The notes under the pieces: generated by a model
Told to the model about the DNA's origin: nothing
Seen by the model: the letters and a program-made list of their open reading frames with translations, nothing else
Database searches by the model: none
Shown here: positions 48,044-58,144 of the stretch, in pieces
Numbering within the stretch: position 1 is the stretch's first letter
Layout: each line of letters opens with the position of its first letter
Translations under genes and position numbers: made by a program
NCBI GenBank assembly: GCA_913775175.1
Contig: CAJYKU010000024.1
Location: 1 to 64,000, forward strand
Reading direction: 5' to 3'
Length of the DNA: 64,000 nt
From: an uncultured Pantoea sp.
GTDB taxonomy: Bacteria; Pseudomonadota; Gammaproteobacteria; Enterobacterales; Enterobacteriaceae

Positions 48044-48232
48044 CTATTTCTTTTTCGGCCAGTCATCCTCGTCATCCCATTTATCGTTATAATCGCGATG
48101 GGGTGGCAGCTCTGGCCTGTTATCCATATATTTTTTATGGTCAATACGTTTGAGGTCTTTATAGACATTCATCAGCACGCCCACCATCAGTATAATAACG
48201 ATAATCCACCAGTACTCTTTTAACCATTCCAT
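48044..48232 (-). CDS. ypfN: YpfN, UPF0370 small membrane protein
   Basis: A 62-residue single-pass membrane protein: [28 protein letters not shown]-type anchor (helix about 7-24) and the conserved cytoplasmic tail LKRIDHKK...[23 protein letters not shown]. coli YpfN (66 residues) is nearly the same. I chose the ATG at 48232 with AGGAG upstream. Function unknown; lies 23 bases after dapE and may be co-transcribed. Confidence 0.93.
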   Translation of the reverse strand: MEWLKEYWWIIVIILMVGVLMNVYKDLKRIDHKKYMDNRPELPPHRDYNDKWDDEDDWPKKK

Positions 48233-48255
48233 GCCCTGTCTCCTTGCTGGTGCAA

Positions 48256-49383
48256 TCAGGCGATCAGCTGTTCCATAATGCGCTGATACATGCGGCTCAG
48301 CAGCTGCAGGTCTGACGCTTTGACGCACTCGTTGATTTTGTGAATTGTGGCATTAACCGGACCCAGTTCCACCACCTGTGCTCCCATACGCGCAATAAAA
48401 CGCCCGTCAGAGGTACCACCCGTAGTCAGCAACTGAGGCTTGATTTCATTATAGTGCGTTACGGCGTTAACCACGGCGTCAACCAGCTTGCCGCGTGAAG
48501 TCAGGAAGGGCTGCCCGGAAACGGTCCACTCCAGTGTATAGCGCAGCTGATGGCGATCCAGCAGCTCTGCCACCCGATCTTTGATCATTTGATCGGTGAG
48601 TTCAGTGCTGAAGCGGAAGTTAAATTGCACAAAAAATTCACCAGGAATCACATTGTTGCTGCCGGTGCCAGCCTGAACATTGGCTATCTGCATACTGGTA
48701 GGTGGAAAGAAAGCGTTGCCCTGATCCCACTCGGTAGCGACCAGCTCATTGAGCGCAGGCATGGCGCGGTGCACCGGATTGTCGGCCAGATGTGGATAGG
48801 CAACATGCCCCTGGACACCATGCAGCGTCAGATTAGCTGTCATAGAGCCACGCCGGCCATTTTTTACCACATCACCCACGACTTCGGTGCTGGAGGGTTC
48901 ACCCACCAGACAGTAGTCCATGCGCTCACCACGTGCCATCAGGCGTTCCACTACTTTAACTGTGCCGTTGACGGCACTGGCTTCTTCATCTGAGGTGATC
49001 AGAAAAGCCAGGCGACCCCGGTGCTGTGGATTTGTCGCGACAAAGCGTTCTGCTGCCACCACCATCGCCGCCAGCGAGCCTTTCATATCAGCGGCACCGC
49101 GCCCGAACAGCATACCGTCACGAATAGTGGGTTCAAATGGCGGGTTGATCCAGCGGTTGGCATCCCCCGGCGGCACCACATCCGTGTGTCCGGCAAAGGC
49201 CAGCGTTTCACCCTGACCGCGCGTTGCCCAGAAATTTAGCGTATCACCAATATGCATCTGCTCAACCCGGAAGCCAATCGCCTCCAGTCGGGCAATCAGC
49301 AGTGCCTGGCAACCGGCATCATCCGGGCTGAGCGAGGGGCGACGGATAAGCTGCTGAGCCAGCTCAATAACCGGACAAAACAT
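48256..49383 (-). CDS. dapE: Succinyl-diaminopimelate desuccinylase
   Basis: DapE removes succinate from N-succinyl-LL-DAP, giving LL-DAP for lysine and peptidoglycan. The 375-residue M20 dizinc enzyme (E. coli 375) shows [13 protein letters not shown] (first His and Asp), the catalytic Glu in [30 protein letters not shown] and NATIHKINE with the last His ligand. It begins one base after the yffB stop, so the two are one operon. Confidence 0.98.
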   Translation of the reverse strand: MFCPVIELAQQLIRRPSLSPDDAGCQALLIARLEAIGFRVEQMHIGDTLNFWATRGQGETLAFAGHTDVVPPGDANRWINPPFEPTIRDGMLFGRGAADMKGSLAAMVVAAERFVATNPQHRGRLAFLITSDEEASAVNGTVKVVERLMARGERMDYCLVGEPSSTEVVGDVVKNGRRGSMTANLTLHGVQGHVAYPHLADNPVHRAMPALNELVATEWDQGNAFFPPTSMQIANVQAGTGSNNVIPGEFFVQFNFRFSTELTDQMIKDRVAELLDRHQLRYTLEWTVSGQPFLTSRGKLVDAVVNAVTHYNEIKPQLLTTGGTSDGRFIARMGAQVVELGPVNATIHKINECVKASDLQLLSRMYQRIMEQLIA

Positions 49384-49384
49384 A

Positions 49385-49753
49385 TTATGACTTCTCCTGA
49401 ATAAAGGCGTGGTAGAGATCGGCGTTATAACCTGCCAGCAGCTCCCCGTTGGGTGCAGCCAGCAGTGGGCGTTTGATAATCGCCGGCTGTGCCAGCATCA
49501 GCGCACTCGCGCTGGCCGCGTCGCTGACTGCTGTCCGCTCTGCGTCTGAGAGTTTACGCCAGGTGGTGCCGCGCGTGTTGAGCAGCGCCTGATAGCCAAG
49601 CCGATCGATAAACTGTTGCAGCAGCGCGGCGTCAAGACCATCCACACGATAGTCGTGAAAACGGTAGTCGATGCCGGATGCGGCTAATGTGCTACGCGCT
49701 TTTTTTATGGTGTCGCAATTTTTTATCCCGTACATCACCCACTGCGCTGTCAT
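49385..49753 (-). CDS. yffB: YffB, ArsC/Spx-family protein
   Basis: Glutaredoxin-like fold protein of the ArsC/Spx family; not shown to reduce arsenate. The ATG at 49753 gives [19 protein letters not shown] and 122 residues (E. coli 118), with AGGAAA upstream; a frame from 49798 adds 15 unconserved residues. Cys near position 13 (NCDTIKK) and GTTWRKL are the family marks. Operon with dapE. Confidence 0.92.
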   Translation of the reverse strand: MTAQWVMYGIKNCDTIKKARSTLAASGIDYRFHDYRVDGLDAALLQQFIDRLGYQALLNTRGTTWRKLSDAERTAVSDAASASALMLAQPAIIKRPLLAAPNGELLAGYNADLYHAFIQEKS

Positions 49754-50124
49754 AGCTATTTCCTGTTGTGTAAAAAAATCTGCGCGCGAGTTTACCATAG
49801 CAGGTTGCCTGGGGTGAGGCTGGCGCGCTGTGGCACATACTTTTCATCGCTGACTGCGGTTAATAAAAATTACTAATCAGAGCCACTAAATGGATTGACC
49901 TGAGCGCGCTCTGAACTGAGGGCGCACTGGAAACCGGCCAGTGCTGTTAATGGTAGCAACGTCCGGCAGAAAAATTTACCGGACATAAACAGTATATTAA
50001 GACGATTCGGACTGGCTGGCAGCAAAACATGAGTCTGCCTGTATCAGCGCTGGTCATGAATAGTAAGCGATTCACCTGCAGTTAAAAGCGGCGTAGAATG
50101 GACTCAATAATAAGAGAGGTTGTT
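49754..50124. other. Intergenic region between divergent yffB and ypfM
   Basis: 371 bases with no gene of its own. It holds the ypfM promoter near its right end; the rest shows no terminator, repeat or RNA gene that I can recognise. Confidence 0.5.
50071..50099 (+). promoter_or_regulatory. Promoter of ypfM
   Basis: TTCACC (50071-50076) and TAGAAT (50094-50099) with an ideal 17-bp spacer, 25 bases before the ypfM start. Confidence 0.6.
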
Positions 50125-50184
50125 ATGGTTGAGCGTGAACTGGGGAACTGGAAAGAATTTATCGAAGCGATGTTACGCAAGTAA
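50125..50184 (+). CDS. ypfM: YpfM microprotein (19 residues)
   Basis: A 19-codon gene encoding MVERELGNWKEFIEAMLRK, which differs from my recollection of E. coli YpfM by only a few conservative changes, and lies at the same locus, between acrD and yffB. A purine-rich AAGAGAGG stands 5 bases before the ATG, a sigma70-like promoter precedes it and a strong terminator follows. An amphipathic helix is likely. E. coli YpfM was shown to be made but has no known function. It is far below usual gene-finding limits. Confidence 0.92.
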   Translation: MVERELGNWKEFIEAMLRK

Positions 50185-50242
50185 TCCGCAGGCAAGGCAG
50201 GTCAGCGCCTGATCTGCCAGAATTCTGCCCACAGAGATAAAT

Positions 50243-50278
50243 AAAGCCGCTTTGATAAATGGATCAGGCGGCTTTTTT
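50243..50278 (+). terminator. Terminator after ypfM
   Basis: Eight-bp stem AAAGCCGC / GCGGCTTT (50243-50250, 50268-50275), 17-base loop, T-run. Lies between convergent ypfM and acrD. Confidence 0.8.
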
Positions 50279-50282
50279 GCAC

Positions 50283-53200
50283 TTAATCCTGTGGTTTAGC
50301 GCGTAGCGGAAAACGCCGCCGTACTAAAACAAAAAAGAGCGGCACAAAAAAGATCGCCAGCAGCGTGGCGGTCAGCATGCCGCCCAGTACGCCTGTACCC
50401 ACAGCGTGCTGGCTACCAGAGCCAGCTCCGCTGCTGAGCGCCATCGGCAGAACACCAAACATAAACGCCAGCGACGTCATCAGAATAGGGCGCAGCCGCT
50501 GACGCGATGCCTCCAGTGTGGCATCCAGCAGTTCACGACCTTTGCCATTGATCTCATTGGCAAACTCCACAATCAGAATGGCATTTTTTGCCGACAGACC
50601 AATGACCGTCAGTAAGCCCACCTGAAAATAGACATCATTTTCCAGTCCGCGCAGCCAGGTAGCCAGTAGTGCGCCCACCACGCCCAGCGGCACAACCAGC
50701 ATCACTGAGAAAGGAATTGACCAGCTCTCATAGAGTGCCGCGAGGCAGAGGAATACTACCAGCAGCGAGAGCGCGTAGAGTGCTGGTGCCTGCGATCCAG
50801 AGAGCCGCTCCTGATAGGATGCGCCGGTCCACTGCAGGCCAACACCTAACGGGAGTTGCGCTACCAGCTTTTCCATCTCATCCATTGCAGTGCCACTACT
50901 GACGCCGCTGGCAGCCTCACCTACAATCTCCAGTGATGCGTAGCCGTTATAACGCTCCAGTCGCGGTGAGCCGGTTTGCCAGTGGCTGCTGGCAAAAGCA
51001 GAGAAGGGCACCATACCGCCGCTGCTGTTGCGCACATACCATTTATCGATATCATCCGGCAGCATACGGAACTCAGGCGCTGACTGGACATAGACCTTCT
51101 TTACCCGGCCACGATCAAGAAAGTCATTTACATAGCTTGAGCCCCACGCAGTGGTCAGCGTCTGGTTGATGGTATCCAGGGAGACGCCCAGAGCCTGGGC
51201 TTTGCGCTGATCGACATCAATCTGCAGCTGGGGCGTATCATCAAGACCGTTGTGGCGAACGCGCGATAGCGCCGGGTTGCCAGCTGCCAGCTCCAGCAGC
51301 TTATCACGCATTGCCATCATCTGAGTGTGACCAATGCCGCTGTGATCCTGGAGCTGTAAATCAAAGCCGGAAGAGCTGCCCATGCCGCTGATGGCGGGCG
51401 GGCTGCTGGCGACAACGCGCGCCTCAGCAATTGACTTAAATGCATGGGTGGCGCGATCGATAATCGCAAATGATGTCCGGTCGTCTCCCGGACGTTCGTC
51501 CCAGGGTTTCAGACGCACAAATAGTCGCGCAACGTTCTGACCGTTACCGCCAGGCCCGGCACCAATCGTAGCGAAGACGGAGCTGACATTCTCTTTTTCA
51601 GCAGTGAGATAGTAGTGCTCTACTTTTTCGGTCACACGTGAGGTTTGTTCCAGCGTGGAGCCGGGGGGCAGCTGGATTTGCGTGAGGAATATCCCGCGAT
51701 CTTCCAGCGGCAGGAACGAGCCAGGAAGGCGCAAAAACAGAAACGCCATTACGCCAATCAGCGCAACGTACAGCACTATCCAGCGACCACTCTGGCGCAG
51801 CAGGCGGGCAACGCCATTTTCATAGCGCAGGGTACTGGCAGTAAACAGGCGATTAAACCAGCCGAAAAATCCACGCTGACCATGATGCTCACCTTTTTTA
51901 AGCGGTTTCAGCAGCGTGGCGCAGAGCGCGGGGGTCAGTATCATTGCAACCAGTACTGAGAGCACCATGGCAGAGACAATGGTAATAGAGAACTGCCGGT
52001 AAATCGCTCCCACTGTGCCGCCAAAGAACGCCATCGGAACAAATACCGCAGACAACACCAGCGTAATGCCGACCAATGCTCCCTGTATCTGACCCATTGA
52101 TTTACGCGTCGCGGCACGCGGCGATAATCCCTCTTCACTCATCAGTCGCTCAACGTTCTCCACCACCACAATCGCATCATCAACCAGCAGACCAATCGCC
52201 AGAACCACTGCAAACATGGTCAGAGTATTAATACTGAAGCCGCAGATATAGAGCACGGTAAAGGTGCCCAGCAGTACCACCGGAACGGCAATGGTTGGGA
52301 TCAGCGTGGCGCGGAAATTCTGTAAAAACAGAAACATCACCAGAAACACCAGCAAAATTGCTTCCAGCAGCGTCTTCACTACATCTTTGATTGAGGCTTT
52401 AACAAAAGGGGTGGTTTCATAAGCGACTTTGGCTTCCAGTCCCGGCGGGAAATAGTGTGACAGTTCATCCACGCGGGCGCGTACCAGTTTATCGGTGTTC
52501 ATCTCATTGGCGCCAGAAGCCAGTTTGATCCCCAGACCTGATGCAGGCTGTCCGTTGTAGCGGCTGAGATAGTCATATTTCTCTGCACCAATTGCGACGC
52601 TGGCAACGTCGCCCAGCGTCACCACAGCGCCATTGCTGCTGCTTTTGAGCGTAATCGCGCGAAACTGCTCGGGTGTCTGCAGCATCGACTGAGCATTCAC
52701 AGTCGCGTTCAGCGCCTGTTTTTCGACGGCGGGCAGGCCGCCGACCTGACCCACGGCAACCTGGGTATTTTGCGATTCAATGGCCTGTACCACATCGGCG
52801 GTAGTCAGCGCAAAGCGGGTAAGCTTGTCAGGATCGAGCCAGATACGCATTGCATACTGCGAACCATAAGCATCCACCTGACCCACACCATCAATGCGGC
52901 TTAGCGGATCCTGAATATTACTGGCGACATAATCAGAAATATCCTGTTTATCCATGCTGCCGTCGGTGGAGACAAAAGCAATCATCAGAATATTGCTGTC
53001 GCCGGTTTTATTCACATTCACGCCCTGCGCCTGTACGGCAGCAGGAAGTTTGCGCAGCGCACTCTGCAACTGGTTTTGCACCTGCTGACGGGCTTCATCG
53101 GGATCGGTTCCGGCTTTAAAGGTCAGCGTGATTTGTGCCTGCCCGGTATTGCTGCTGTTTGAGGACATATACATCAGATTATCGATGCCGGTCATATTCT

Positions 53201-53399
53201 GCTCAATTACCTGAGTAACAGTGTTCTCCAGGGTCTGCGCAGAGGCACCGGGATAGCTGGCAGTAATCCGTACATTGGGCGGGGCAAGATCGGGATACTG
53301 CTCAACAGGCAGCGAGCTAATAGCCAGCGCACCACACAGCGAGAGTAAAATTGCCAGCACCCATGCAAAAACCGGGCGGTCGATAAAAAAGTCAGACAT
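50283..53399 (-). CDS. acrD: RND multidrug efflux pump AcrD
   Basis: Inner-membrane drug/proton antiporter that works with AcrA and TolC and exports aminoglycosides and other polar compounds. The 1038-residue product (E. coli AcrD 1037) starts [27 protein letters not shown] and has 12 membrane helices, two large periplasmic loops, and the proton-relay Asp pair in [15 protein letters not shown]. The whole chain aligns more closely with AcrD than AcrB (for example [24 protein letters not shown]). Position next to ypfM/yffB confirms acrD. AAGGAG precedes the ATG. Confidence 0.95.
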   Translation of the reverse strand: MSDFFIDRPVFAWVLAILLSLCGALAISSLPVEQYPDLAPPNVRITASYPGASAQTLENTVTQVIEQNMTGIDNLMYMSSNSSNTGQAQITLTFKAGTDPDEARQQVQNQLQSALRKLPAAVQAQGVNVNKTGDSNILMIAFVSTDGSMDKQDISDYVASNIQDPLSRIDGVGQVDAYGSQYAMRIWLDPDKLTRFALTTADVVQAIESQNTQVAVGQVGGLPAVEKQALNATVNAQSMLQTPEQFRAITLKSSSNGAVVTLGDVASVAIGAEKYDYLSRYNGQPASGLGIKLASGANEMNTDKLVRARVDELSHYFPPGLEAKVAYETTPFVKASIKDVVKTLLEAILLVFLVMFLFLQNFRATLIPTIAVPVVLLGTFTVLYICGFSINTLTMFAVVLAIGLLVDDAIVVVENVERLMSEEGLSPRAATRKSMGQIQGALVGITLVLSAVFVPMAFFGGTVGAIYRQFSITIVSAMVLSVLVAMILTPALCATLLKPLKKGEHHGQRGFFGWFNRLFTASTLRYENGVARLLRQSGRWIVLYVALIGVMAFLFLRLPGSFLPLEDRGIFLTQIQLPPGSTLEQTSRVTEKVEHYYLTAEKENVSSVFATIGAGPGGNGQNVARLFVRLKPWDERPGDDRTSFAIIDRATHAFKSIAEARVVASSPPAISGMGSSSGFDLQLQDHSGIGHTQMMAMRDKLLELAAGNPALSRVRHNGLDDTPQLQIDVDQRKAQALGVSLDTINQTLTTAWGSSYVNDFLDRGRVKKVYVQSAPEFRMLPDDIDKWYVRNSSGGMVPFSAFASSHWQTGSPRLERYNGYASLEIVGEAASGVSSGTAMDEMEKLVAQLPLGVGLQWTGASYQERLSGSQAPALYALSLLVVFLCLAALYESWSIPFSVMLVVPLGVVGALLATWLRGLENDVYFQVGLLTVIGLSAKNAILIVEFANEINGKGRELLDATLEASRQRLRPILMTSLAFMFGVLPMALSSGAGSGSQHAVGTGVLGGMLTATLLAIFFVPLFFVLVRRRFPLRAKPQD

Positions 53400-54126
53400 A
53401 GCGGCAATACTCCTTAGCTGCGGATTTTCTCATTATCAGCGTGCACTGTTTCTCGCAGGCAGAACGGGCAGGTGTTCTGAGGTGCCGTCTGGCGTCTACT
53501 TTACGCGGTACAGTTCAGAGAAACGTGGAGTAATTATGGAAAAAATGTAAATTTCAGCTGTCACGCAGGCAGCACTACTGGCTCCGGCGCAGCGGCACTG
53601 CAAACTCTCAGGCGTTAACAAAAATAGTGTTAATAGTTTATGCAGCAGAACGCAGATATGCACTGTTGCCTTTTTCTGCCAGCAGAGCGGATAGTGACGC
53701 ACGCTTTATGGCAGGCTGAAGCAGCCGTGTGGTCGTCAATAATGCAACAGTATGGCGTAAAGGCGATCAGATGCTGAAGCGATAAGCGAATAGCGCAACC
53801 GCAGAGCTACGCCAGCTGCGTTTTTAATAGCGCACCTCTGATTCTGTCAGCAGGTTTACCTCTCATTGTCAGCATATTTGCCATGTCATCGTGAGCATAA
53901 TGATACTGAATCAGCAGGACGGGTTGATAAAACCGGTCAATCGCCATCGGCAGGCACAGCTTTTCTGTAACAGAGACAAACCGACGCTACTTTACATTCC
54001 CCAGGCTTTCAGAGAACAGGATAAGCGAAACATTAACTATGTTTACCTGATACCAGGCCTGGTTTGCATAACCTTGTTAATACTTTTCCTGTAACGCATA
54101 TCCATCCCGCAACACAGGAGCCAGTC
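53400..54126. other. Long intergenic region upstream of acrD
   Basis: 727 bases between divergent acrD and the YhcN-type gene. A 67-codon frame at 53891-54094 has a hydrophobic C-terminus but starts with GTG without a good ribosome site, so it is not called. No terminator, repeat or known regulator box (BaeR, CpxR) was recognised. Confidence 0.5.
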
Positions 54127-54399
54127 ATGAAACAAAATTTTGCTATTTTCAGTGCGGCACTGCTTGCCATGCTGAGCCTGAACAGCACAGCGGCGATGCC
54201 ATTGAGCGATGCTGATGCGCAAAATCTGCAATCTGCTGGTACAGTATCGGTCAGCGGCGTGCGTGGCACGCTGGATGATGCAACACGTGAGCTTTCACAG
54301 AAAGCCGCAGAACAGGGAGCCAGCCATTATCGTGTGATTGGTGCGCAAAACCCGGGCGACTCCAGCTTGTGGAATGGAAGTGCAGAGATCTATCGCTGA
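54127..54399 (+). CDS. YdgH/BhsA/McbA-like (DUF1471) periplasmic protein
   Basis: A 90-residue protein with a signal peptide (cleavage after STAA, about 23) and a DUF1471 domain: AQNLQSAGTVSVSGVRGTLDDATRELSQKAAEQGASHYRVIGAQNPG. Such small periplasmic proteins (BhsA, YhcN, McbA) respond to acid, metal or biofilm conditions in E. coli; which one this equals is not clear. CAGGAG lies 6 bases before the ATG. Stands alone with its own terminator. Confidence 0.85.
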   Translation: MKQNFAIFSAALLAMLSLNSTAAMPLSDADAQNLQSAGTVSVSGVRGTLDDATRELSQKAAEQGASHYRVIGAQNPGDSSLWNGSAEIYR

Positions 54400-54464
54400 G
54401 AGATGCTTTCTCCGTTTTAAGTAAGCACTGTTTATTTTGTAACTTATTGTTTACCAGAGTGATT

Positions 54465-54495
54465 AAAACCGGTCATATTGCTGACCGGTTTTTTT
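54465..54495 (+). terminator. Terminator after the DUF1471 gene
   Basis: Perfect 11-bp stem AAAACCGGTCA / TGACCGGTTTT, 6-base loop, T-run. Confidence 0.92.
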
Positions 54496-54655
54496 GTGCG
54501 TTATAGCAGATTCCTGCACATCAGCCGCGTAAGCCAGCCAGTATATTTTGCTTCGTTCGGGGAGAACGGGTAGGATTCATCGCCGTAATTTCCCGGGTTC
54601 TCGTCTGGCATCGTTCCGCCGTGATGTACCGGTTTTACTCCATTTCGCACTGCTG

Positions 54656-54671
54656 GCGCAAACGTTTGGTC
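54656..54671 (+). promoter_or_regulatory. PurR/LacI-family operator-like site before ansP
   Basis: The palindrome CAAACGTTTG (54659-54668) inside a 16-base match to the PurR consensus (about 12 of 16) lies 37 bases before the ansP start. It could bind PurR or another LacI-family regulator. Confidence 0.45.
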
Positions 54672-54707
54672 AGATGGTGATTAGTGGTCAGGATAAACAG
54701 GAAAGCT

Positions 54708-56207
54708 ATGAAATCGACAAAAAAAACGCCAGACCAACAGCGTGCCGCAAGAAGGCGCTGGCTGAACTCGCACGATACGGGTTACCACAAGGCTATGGGT
54801 AACCGACAGGTACAAATGATCGCTATTGGCGGTGCTATCGGCACTGGCCTGTTTCTGGGGGCGGGTGCACGTTTGCAGATGGCAGGGCCAGCGCTGGCAC
54901 TGGTTTATCTGGTATGTGGCATCTTCTCCTTCTTTATTCTGCGTGCGCTGGGTGAGCTGGTATTGCACCGCCCCTCCAGTGGCAACTTTGTTTCCTATGC
55001 ACGTGAGTTTCTTGGCGAAAAAGCCTCCTATGTTGCGGGATGGATGTATTTCGTTAACTGGGCAATGACCGGTATCGTCGACATTACTGCGGTAGCGCTC
55101 TATATGCACTACTGGGGCGCGTTTGGCGATGTGCCGCAATGGGTATTTGCTCTGGGGGCGCTGGCGATTGTCGGCACTATGAACATGATCGGCGTGAAGT
55201 GGTTCGCCGAAATGGAGTTCTGGTTTGCTCTGGTTAAAGTGCTGGCAATTGTGATTTTCCTGATCGTCGGCGTGGTGTTTCTTGGCAGCGGTAAACCGCT
55301 GGATGGAAATGCGACCGGCTTTCACCTGATCACTGATAATGGCGGATTTTTCCCGCATGGCTTACTGCCTGCTCTGGTGCTGATTCAGGGAGTCGTGTTT
55401 GCCTTTGCCTCAATTGAGCTGGTGGGTACTGCTGCCGGTGAGTGTAAAGATCCCAAAACCATGCTGCCAAAAGCGATCAACAGCGTGATCTGGCGTATCG
55501 GACTGTTCTATGTCGGTTCTGTAGTGTTACTGGTGCTGCTGCTGCCATGGAACGCGTATCAGGCCGGACAGAGTCCGTTTGTCACCTTCTTCTCAAAGCT
55601 GGGTGTGCCCTATATTGGCAGTATCATGAATATTGTGGTGCTGAGCGCTGCACTCTCCAGCCTTAACTCCGGGCTCTACTCCACCGGTCGTATTCTGCGC
55701 TCTATGTCGATGGGTGGTTCTGCACCGCAGTTTATGTCGAAAATGAGCAAGCAGCAGGTGCCTTATGCCGGCATTCTGGTCACGGTTGCGGTCTATGTTA
55801 TCGGCGTGGTGCTTAACTACTATGTGCCGTCACAGGTGTTTGAGATTGTACTGAACGTGGCGTCGCTGGGGATTATCTCTTCATGGGGCTTTATTGTGGT
55901 CTGCCAGATGCGTCTGCGTAAGGCAATCAAAGAGGGCAAAGCTGAAGAGGTTGGCTTCAGGCTGCCATGGGCACCGTTTACCTCCTGGCTGACGCTGCTG
56001 TTTCTGGTGAGCGTGCTGGTGCTGATGGCGTTTGACTACCCGAATGGCACTTATACCATCGCGTCTATTCCGCTGATTGCTGTTGTACTGGTGCTGGGCT
56101 GGTTTGGTGTACGTAAGCGCGTTCATGCTGAAGCGATGAAAGAGCATGAGCATCATGATGACAATGATGATGCTTCTCCGGTACTGGCAGAAGAGAATTC
56201 GCGCTAG
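54708..56207 (+). CDS. ansP: L-asparagine permease AnsP
   Basis: Amino-acid/proton symporter of the APC family, importing asparagine. The ATG at 54708, 5 bases after CAGGAAAG, gives 499 residues, the E. coli AnsP length. About 12 membrane helices start at the conserved block MGNRQVQMIAIGGAIGTGLFLGAGARLQM; GTAAGECKDPKTMLPKAIN and SSLNSGLYSTGRILRSM are family marks. The C-terminus is His/Asp rich (EHEHHDDNDDASP). E. coli ansP is at another locus, so this placement is specific to this lineage. Confidence 0.92.
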   Translation: MKSTKKTPDQQRAARRRWLNSHDTGYHKAMGNRQVQMIAIGGAIGTGLFLGAGARLQMAGPALALVYLVCGIFSFFILRALGELVLHRPSSGNFVSYAREFLGEKASYVAGWMYFVNWAMTGIVDITAVALYMHYWGAFGDVPQWVFALGALAIVGTMNMIGVKWFAEMEFWFALVKVLAIVIFLIVGVVFLGSGKPLDGNATGFHLITDNGGFFPHGLLPALVLIQGVVFAFASIELVGTAAGECKDPKTMLPKAINSVIWRIGLFYVGSVVLLVLLLPWNAYQAGQSPFVTFFSKLGVPYIGSIMNIVVLSAALSSLNSGLYSTGRILRSMSMGGSAPQFMSKMSKQQVPYAGILVTVAVYVIGVVLNYYVPSQVFEIVLNVASLGIISSWGFIVVCQMRLRKAIKEGKAEEVGFRLPWAPFTSWLTLLFLVSVLVLMAFDYPNGTYTIASIPLIAVVLVLGWFGVRKRVHAEAMKEHEHHDDNDDASPVLAEENSR

Positions 56208-56227
56208 CAGGAGCGATTTTAGTTTGC

Positions 56228-56252
56228 GGGGGCCACTGGCCCCCATTTTTTT
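56228..56252 (+). terminator. Terminator after ansP
   Basis: Perfect 7-bp GC stem GGGGGCC / GGCCCCC, loop ACT, then a T-run. Confidence 0.92.
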
Positions 56253-56483
56253 GCCGGGCGGGTGCTGCCGCTAACCAGCCAGAGTCCAGTCAGCGCTGCT
56301 GACCTGCCGGGGTCGCATTCACAGTGTCAGCGTGATTATCCAGAGCGTCTGCATCCGACGCAGGTCAGTGCCAGCTGCTGTAACGGCAATGCACATATCC
56401 GCCACTGCAACGAGTTTCAGATAGTTATTCCCTCCGGCTCATTCTATTATTTCAGGCTCCCTTACTCACGCAGCGGAGCGGTC

Positions 56484-57062
56484 ATGACATTTAAAATCAA
56501 CCTGATTAAAAACAAGATCCTGTCAGAAAACTGGTTTGTGCTGCGTAACTACACTTATGAACTTGTTCATCACGATGGCGAAGTGGTGCGTCATAAGCGT
56601 GAGGTTTACGATCGCGGTAACGGTGCCACTATCCTGCTCTATAATCGTGAAAAGAACAGCGTCGTGCTGATTCGCCAGTTCCGTATCGCCACCTGGGTCA
56701 ATGGTAATGAGAGTGGTGAGCTCATTGAAACCTGTGCCGGGCTGCTTGATGATGACAGCCCGGAAGAGTGCATTCGCAAAGAGGCGGTAGAAGAAACCGG
56801 CTATGAGGTAGGCAGAGTGGAAAAGCTGTTTGCTGCCTATATGTCTCCTGGTGGCGTCACGGAACTGATCCACTTTTTTGCCGCAGAGTACACCGACGCC
56901 ATGCGCTCTAACGCGGGTGGTGGCGTCGATGATGAAGCGATCACTGTGCTGGAACTGCCATTCCCCGAAGCGATGGCGATGATAAAAGATGGGCGGATCC
57001 GCGATGGTAAAGCGATTATGCTGCTGCAACATGCCGCGCTGGCGGGATGGCTTAAAGCCTGA
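56484..57062 (+). CDS. nudK: GDP-mannose pyrophosphatase NudK
   Basis: Nudix hydrolase that cleaves GDP-mannose and similar nucleotide sugars. The ATG at 56484 (GGAG upstream) gives 192 residues against 191 in E. coli; an extension to 56262 is not conserved. The Nudix box appears as [25 protein letters not shown] (Gly, Arg-Glu, Glu-Glu-x-Gly positions), and [18 protein letters not shown] and [14 protein letters not shown] are NudK blocks. In E. coli it is close to acrD; here ansP lies between. Confidence 0.94.
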   Translation: MTFKINLIKNKILSENWFVLRNYTYELVHHDGEVVRHKREVYDRGNGATILLYNREKNSVVLIRQFRIATWVNGNESGELIETCAGLLDDDSPEECIRKEAVEETGYEVGRVEKLFAAYMSPGGVTELIHFFAAEYTDAMRSNAGGGVDDEAITVLELPFPEAMAMIKDGRIRDGKAIMLLQHAALAGWLKA

Positions 57063-57144
57063 TCCCGGGCGATCGCCCGGCTGTAACAGCCTCCAGGCGC
57101 GAGTAGTGATGCTGCCTCAAACAAGCACCCGTACTCACAGACCG

Positions 57145-57177
57145 TTGCCTGACAGGTGAGAGTATGCTGTCAGGCAA
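57145..57177. repeat. Perfect 11-bp inverted repeat after nudK
   Basis: Arms TTGCCTGACAG / CTGTCAGGCAA with an 11-base loop, between convergent nudK and the PfkB kinase gene. No T-run; a possible two-way transcription end. Confidence 0.6.
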
Positions 57178-57181
57178 AATC

Positions 57182-58144
57182 TCAGACCAGCGCTGCTGCG
57201 ATCTCTTCAACCACACACTCCGGATGTGCCTGCAGCCGCGCCAGCGCTTCTGCATAAGAGGGCATGGAGTCAGCTGCACCAGAGCGTTCTACGCATAGTG
57301 AAGCAAAGGCGGCAGCAAATCGCGCGGCCTGTTCAAGCGTATCACCAGAGGCGAGACGGGCAGCGAGTGCACCGTTAAACGCATCGCCTGCGCCTGTGGT
57401 ATCCCGCGGCTGAGCCGGAAACAGTGGAATACGCTGCTGGCCGGCGCTGGTCGAGAGCAGGGCTCCCGCCATGCCCAGCGTGATAATGACCTGGCGTGCG
57501 CCTTTGCGATGCAGCACATCGGCGGCGTGACGCGCGCTGGTAATATCGCTCACGGTGACACCGCTAAGCTGAGTCGCTTCTGTGCTGTTGGGCGTCAGCA
57601 GATCGATCTTTTTCAGCAGCGCGTCGCTGATTTTCTGCCACGGAGCCGGATTGAGTATAACAAAGGTGCCGCTGGCGCGGGCGTTATCAATCATGCGCTG
57701 AATAGCGCTCAGATTATTTTCCAGCTGTACCAGCAGAATATCAGCGGCGGCAACTGTGGGCTGGCAGCGAGCGACTTCTGCGGCTGTGACAGTGGTGTTA
57801 GCACCGGGATAGACAGAAATCATGTTCTCAGCATCATCGCCTGCCACATAGATCAGCGCATTGCCGGTGGGCTTCTCTTTGCAGGTAAACAGCGTAATGG
57901 CGTCAAACCCCGTTTTCTCCAGGTGTCGCCGGGCAAAAAGGCCGAAATCATCGTTACCCACTTTACCGATATAGTGCACCCGGGCACCCGCCCGTAATGC
58001 GGCGGTCGCCTGATTTGCGCCTTTGCCGCCCGCACCCATCATGCTGTGATGTGCCGTCAGCGACTCACCCGGCAGAGGAAAGCGGTTCATCACGGCCACG
58101 ACATCAAGATTAAACGAGCCAAATACACACACTTTTCCTTTCAT
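57182..58144 (-). CDS. PfkB-family (ribokinase-like) sugar kinase
   Basis: ATP-dependent carbohydrate kinase of 320 residues. The ribokinase fold shows the N-terminal signature GGKGANQA (39-46), NPAP (165-168), the TPNSTEA nucleotide segment and the anion-hole/catalytic DTTGAGD (248-254). Ribokinase is the nearest known relative but the substrate is not certain. It is the last visible gene of a sugar operon that also has a ROK kinase; its start codon shares one base with the ROK gene stop. Confidence 0.85.
   Translation of the reverse strand: MKGKVCVFGSFNLDVVAVMNRFPLPGESLTAHHSMMGAGGKGANQATAALRAGARVHYIGKVGNDDFGLFARRHLEKTGFDAITLFTCKEKPTGNALIYVAGDDAENMISVYPGANTTVTAAEVARCQPTVAAADILLVQLENNLSAIQRMIDNARASGTFVILNPAPWQKISDALLKKIDLLTPNSTEATQLSGVTVSDITSARHAADVLHRKGARQVIITLGMAGALLSTSAGQQRIPLFPAQPRDTTGAGDAFNGALAARLASGDTLEQAARFAAAFASLCVERSGAADSMPSYAEALARLQAHPECVVEEIAAALV

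Noticed and set aside
53891-54094. 67-codon frame with hydrophobic C-terminus
   Set aside because: GTG start without Shine-Dalgarno, unusual layout, overlaps the likely promoter of the DUF1471 gene.
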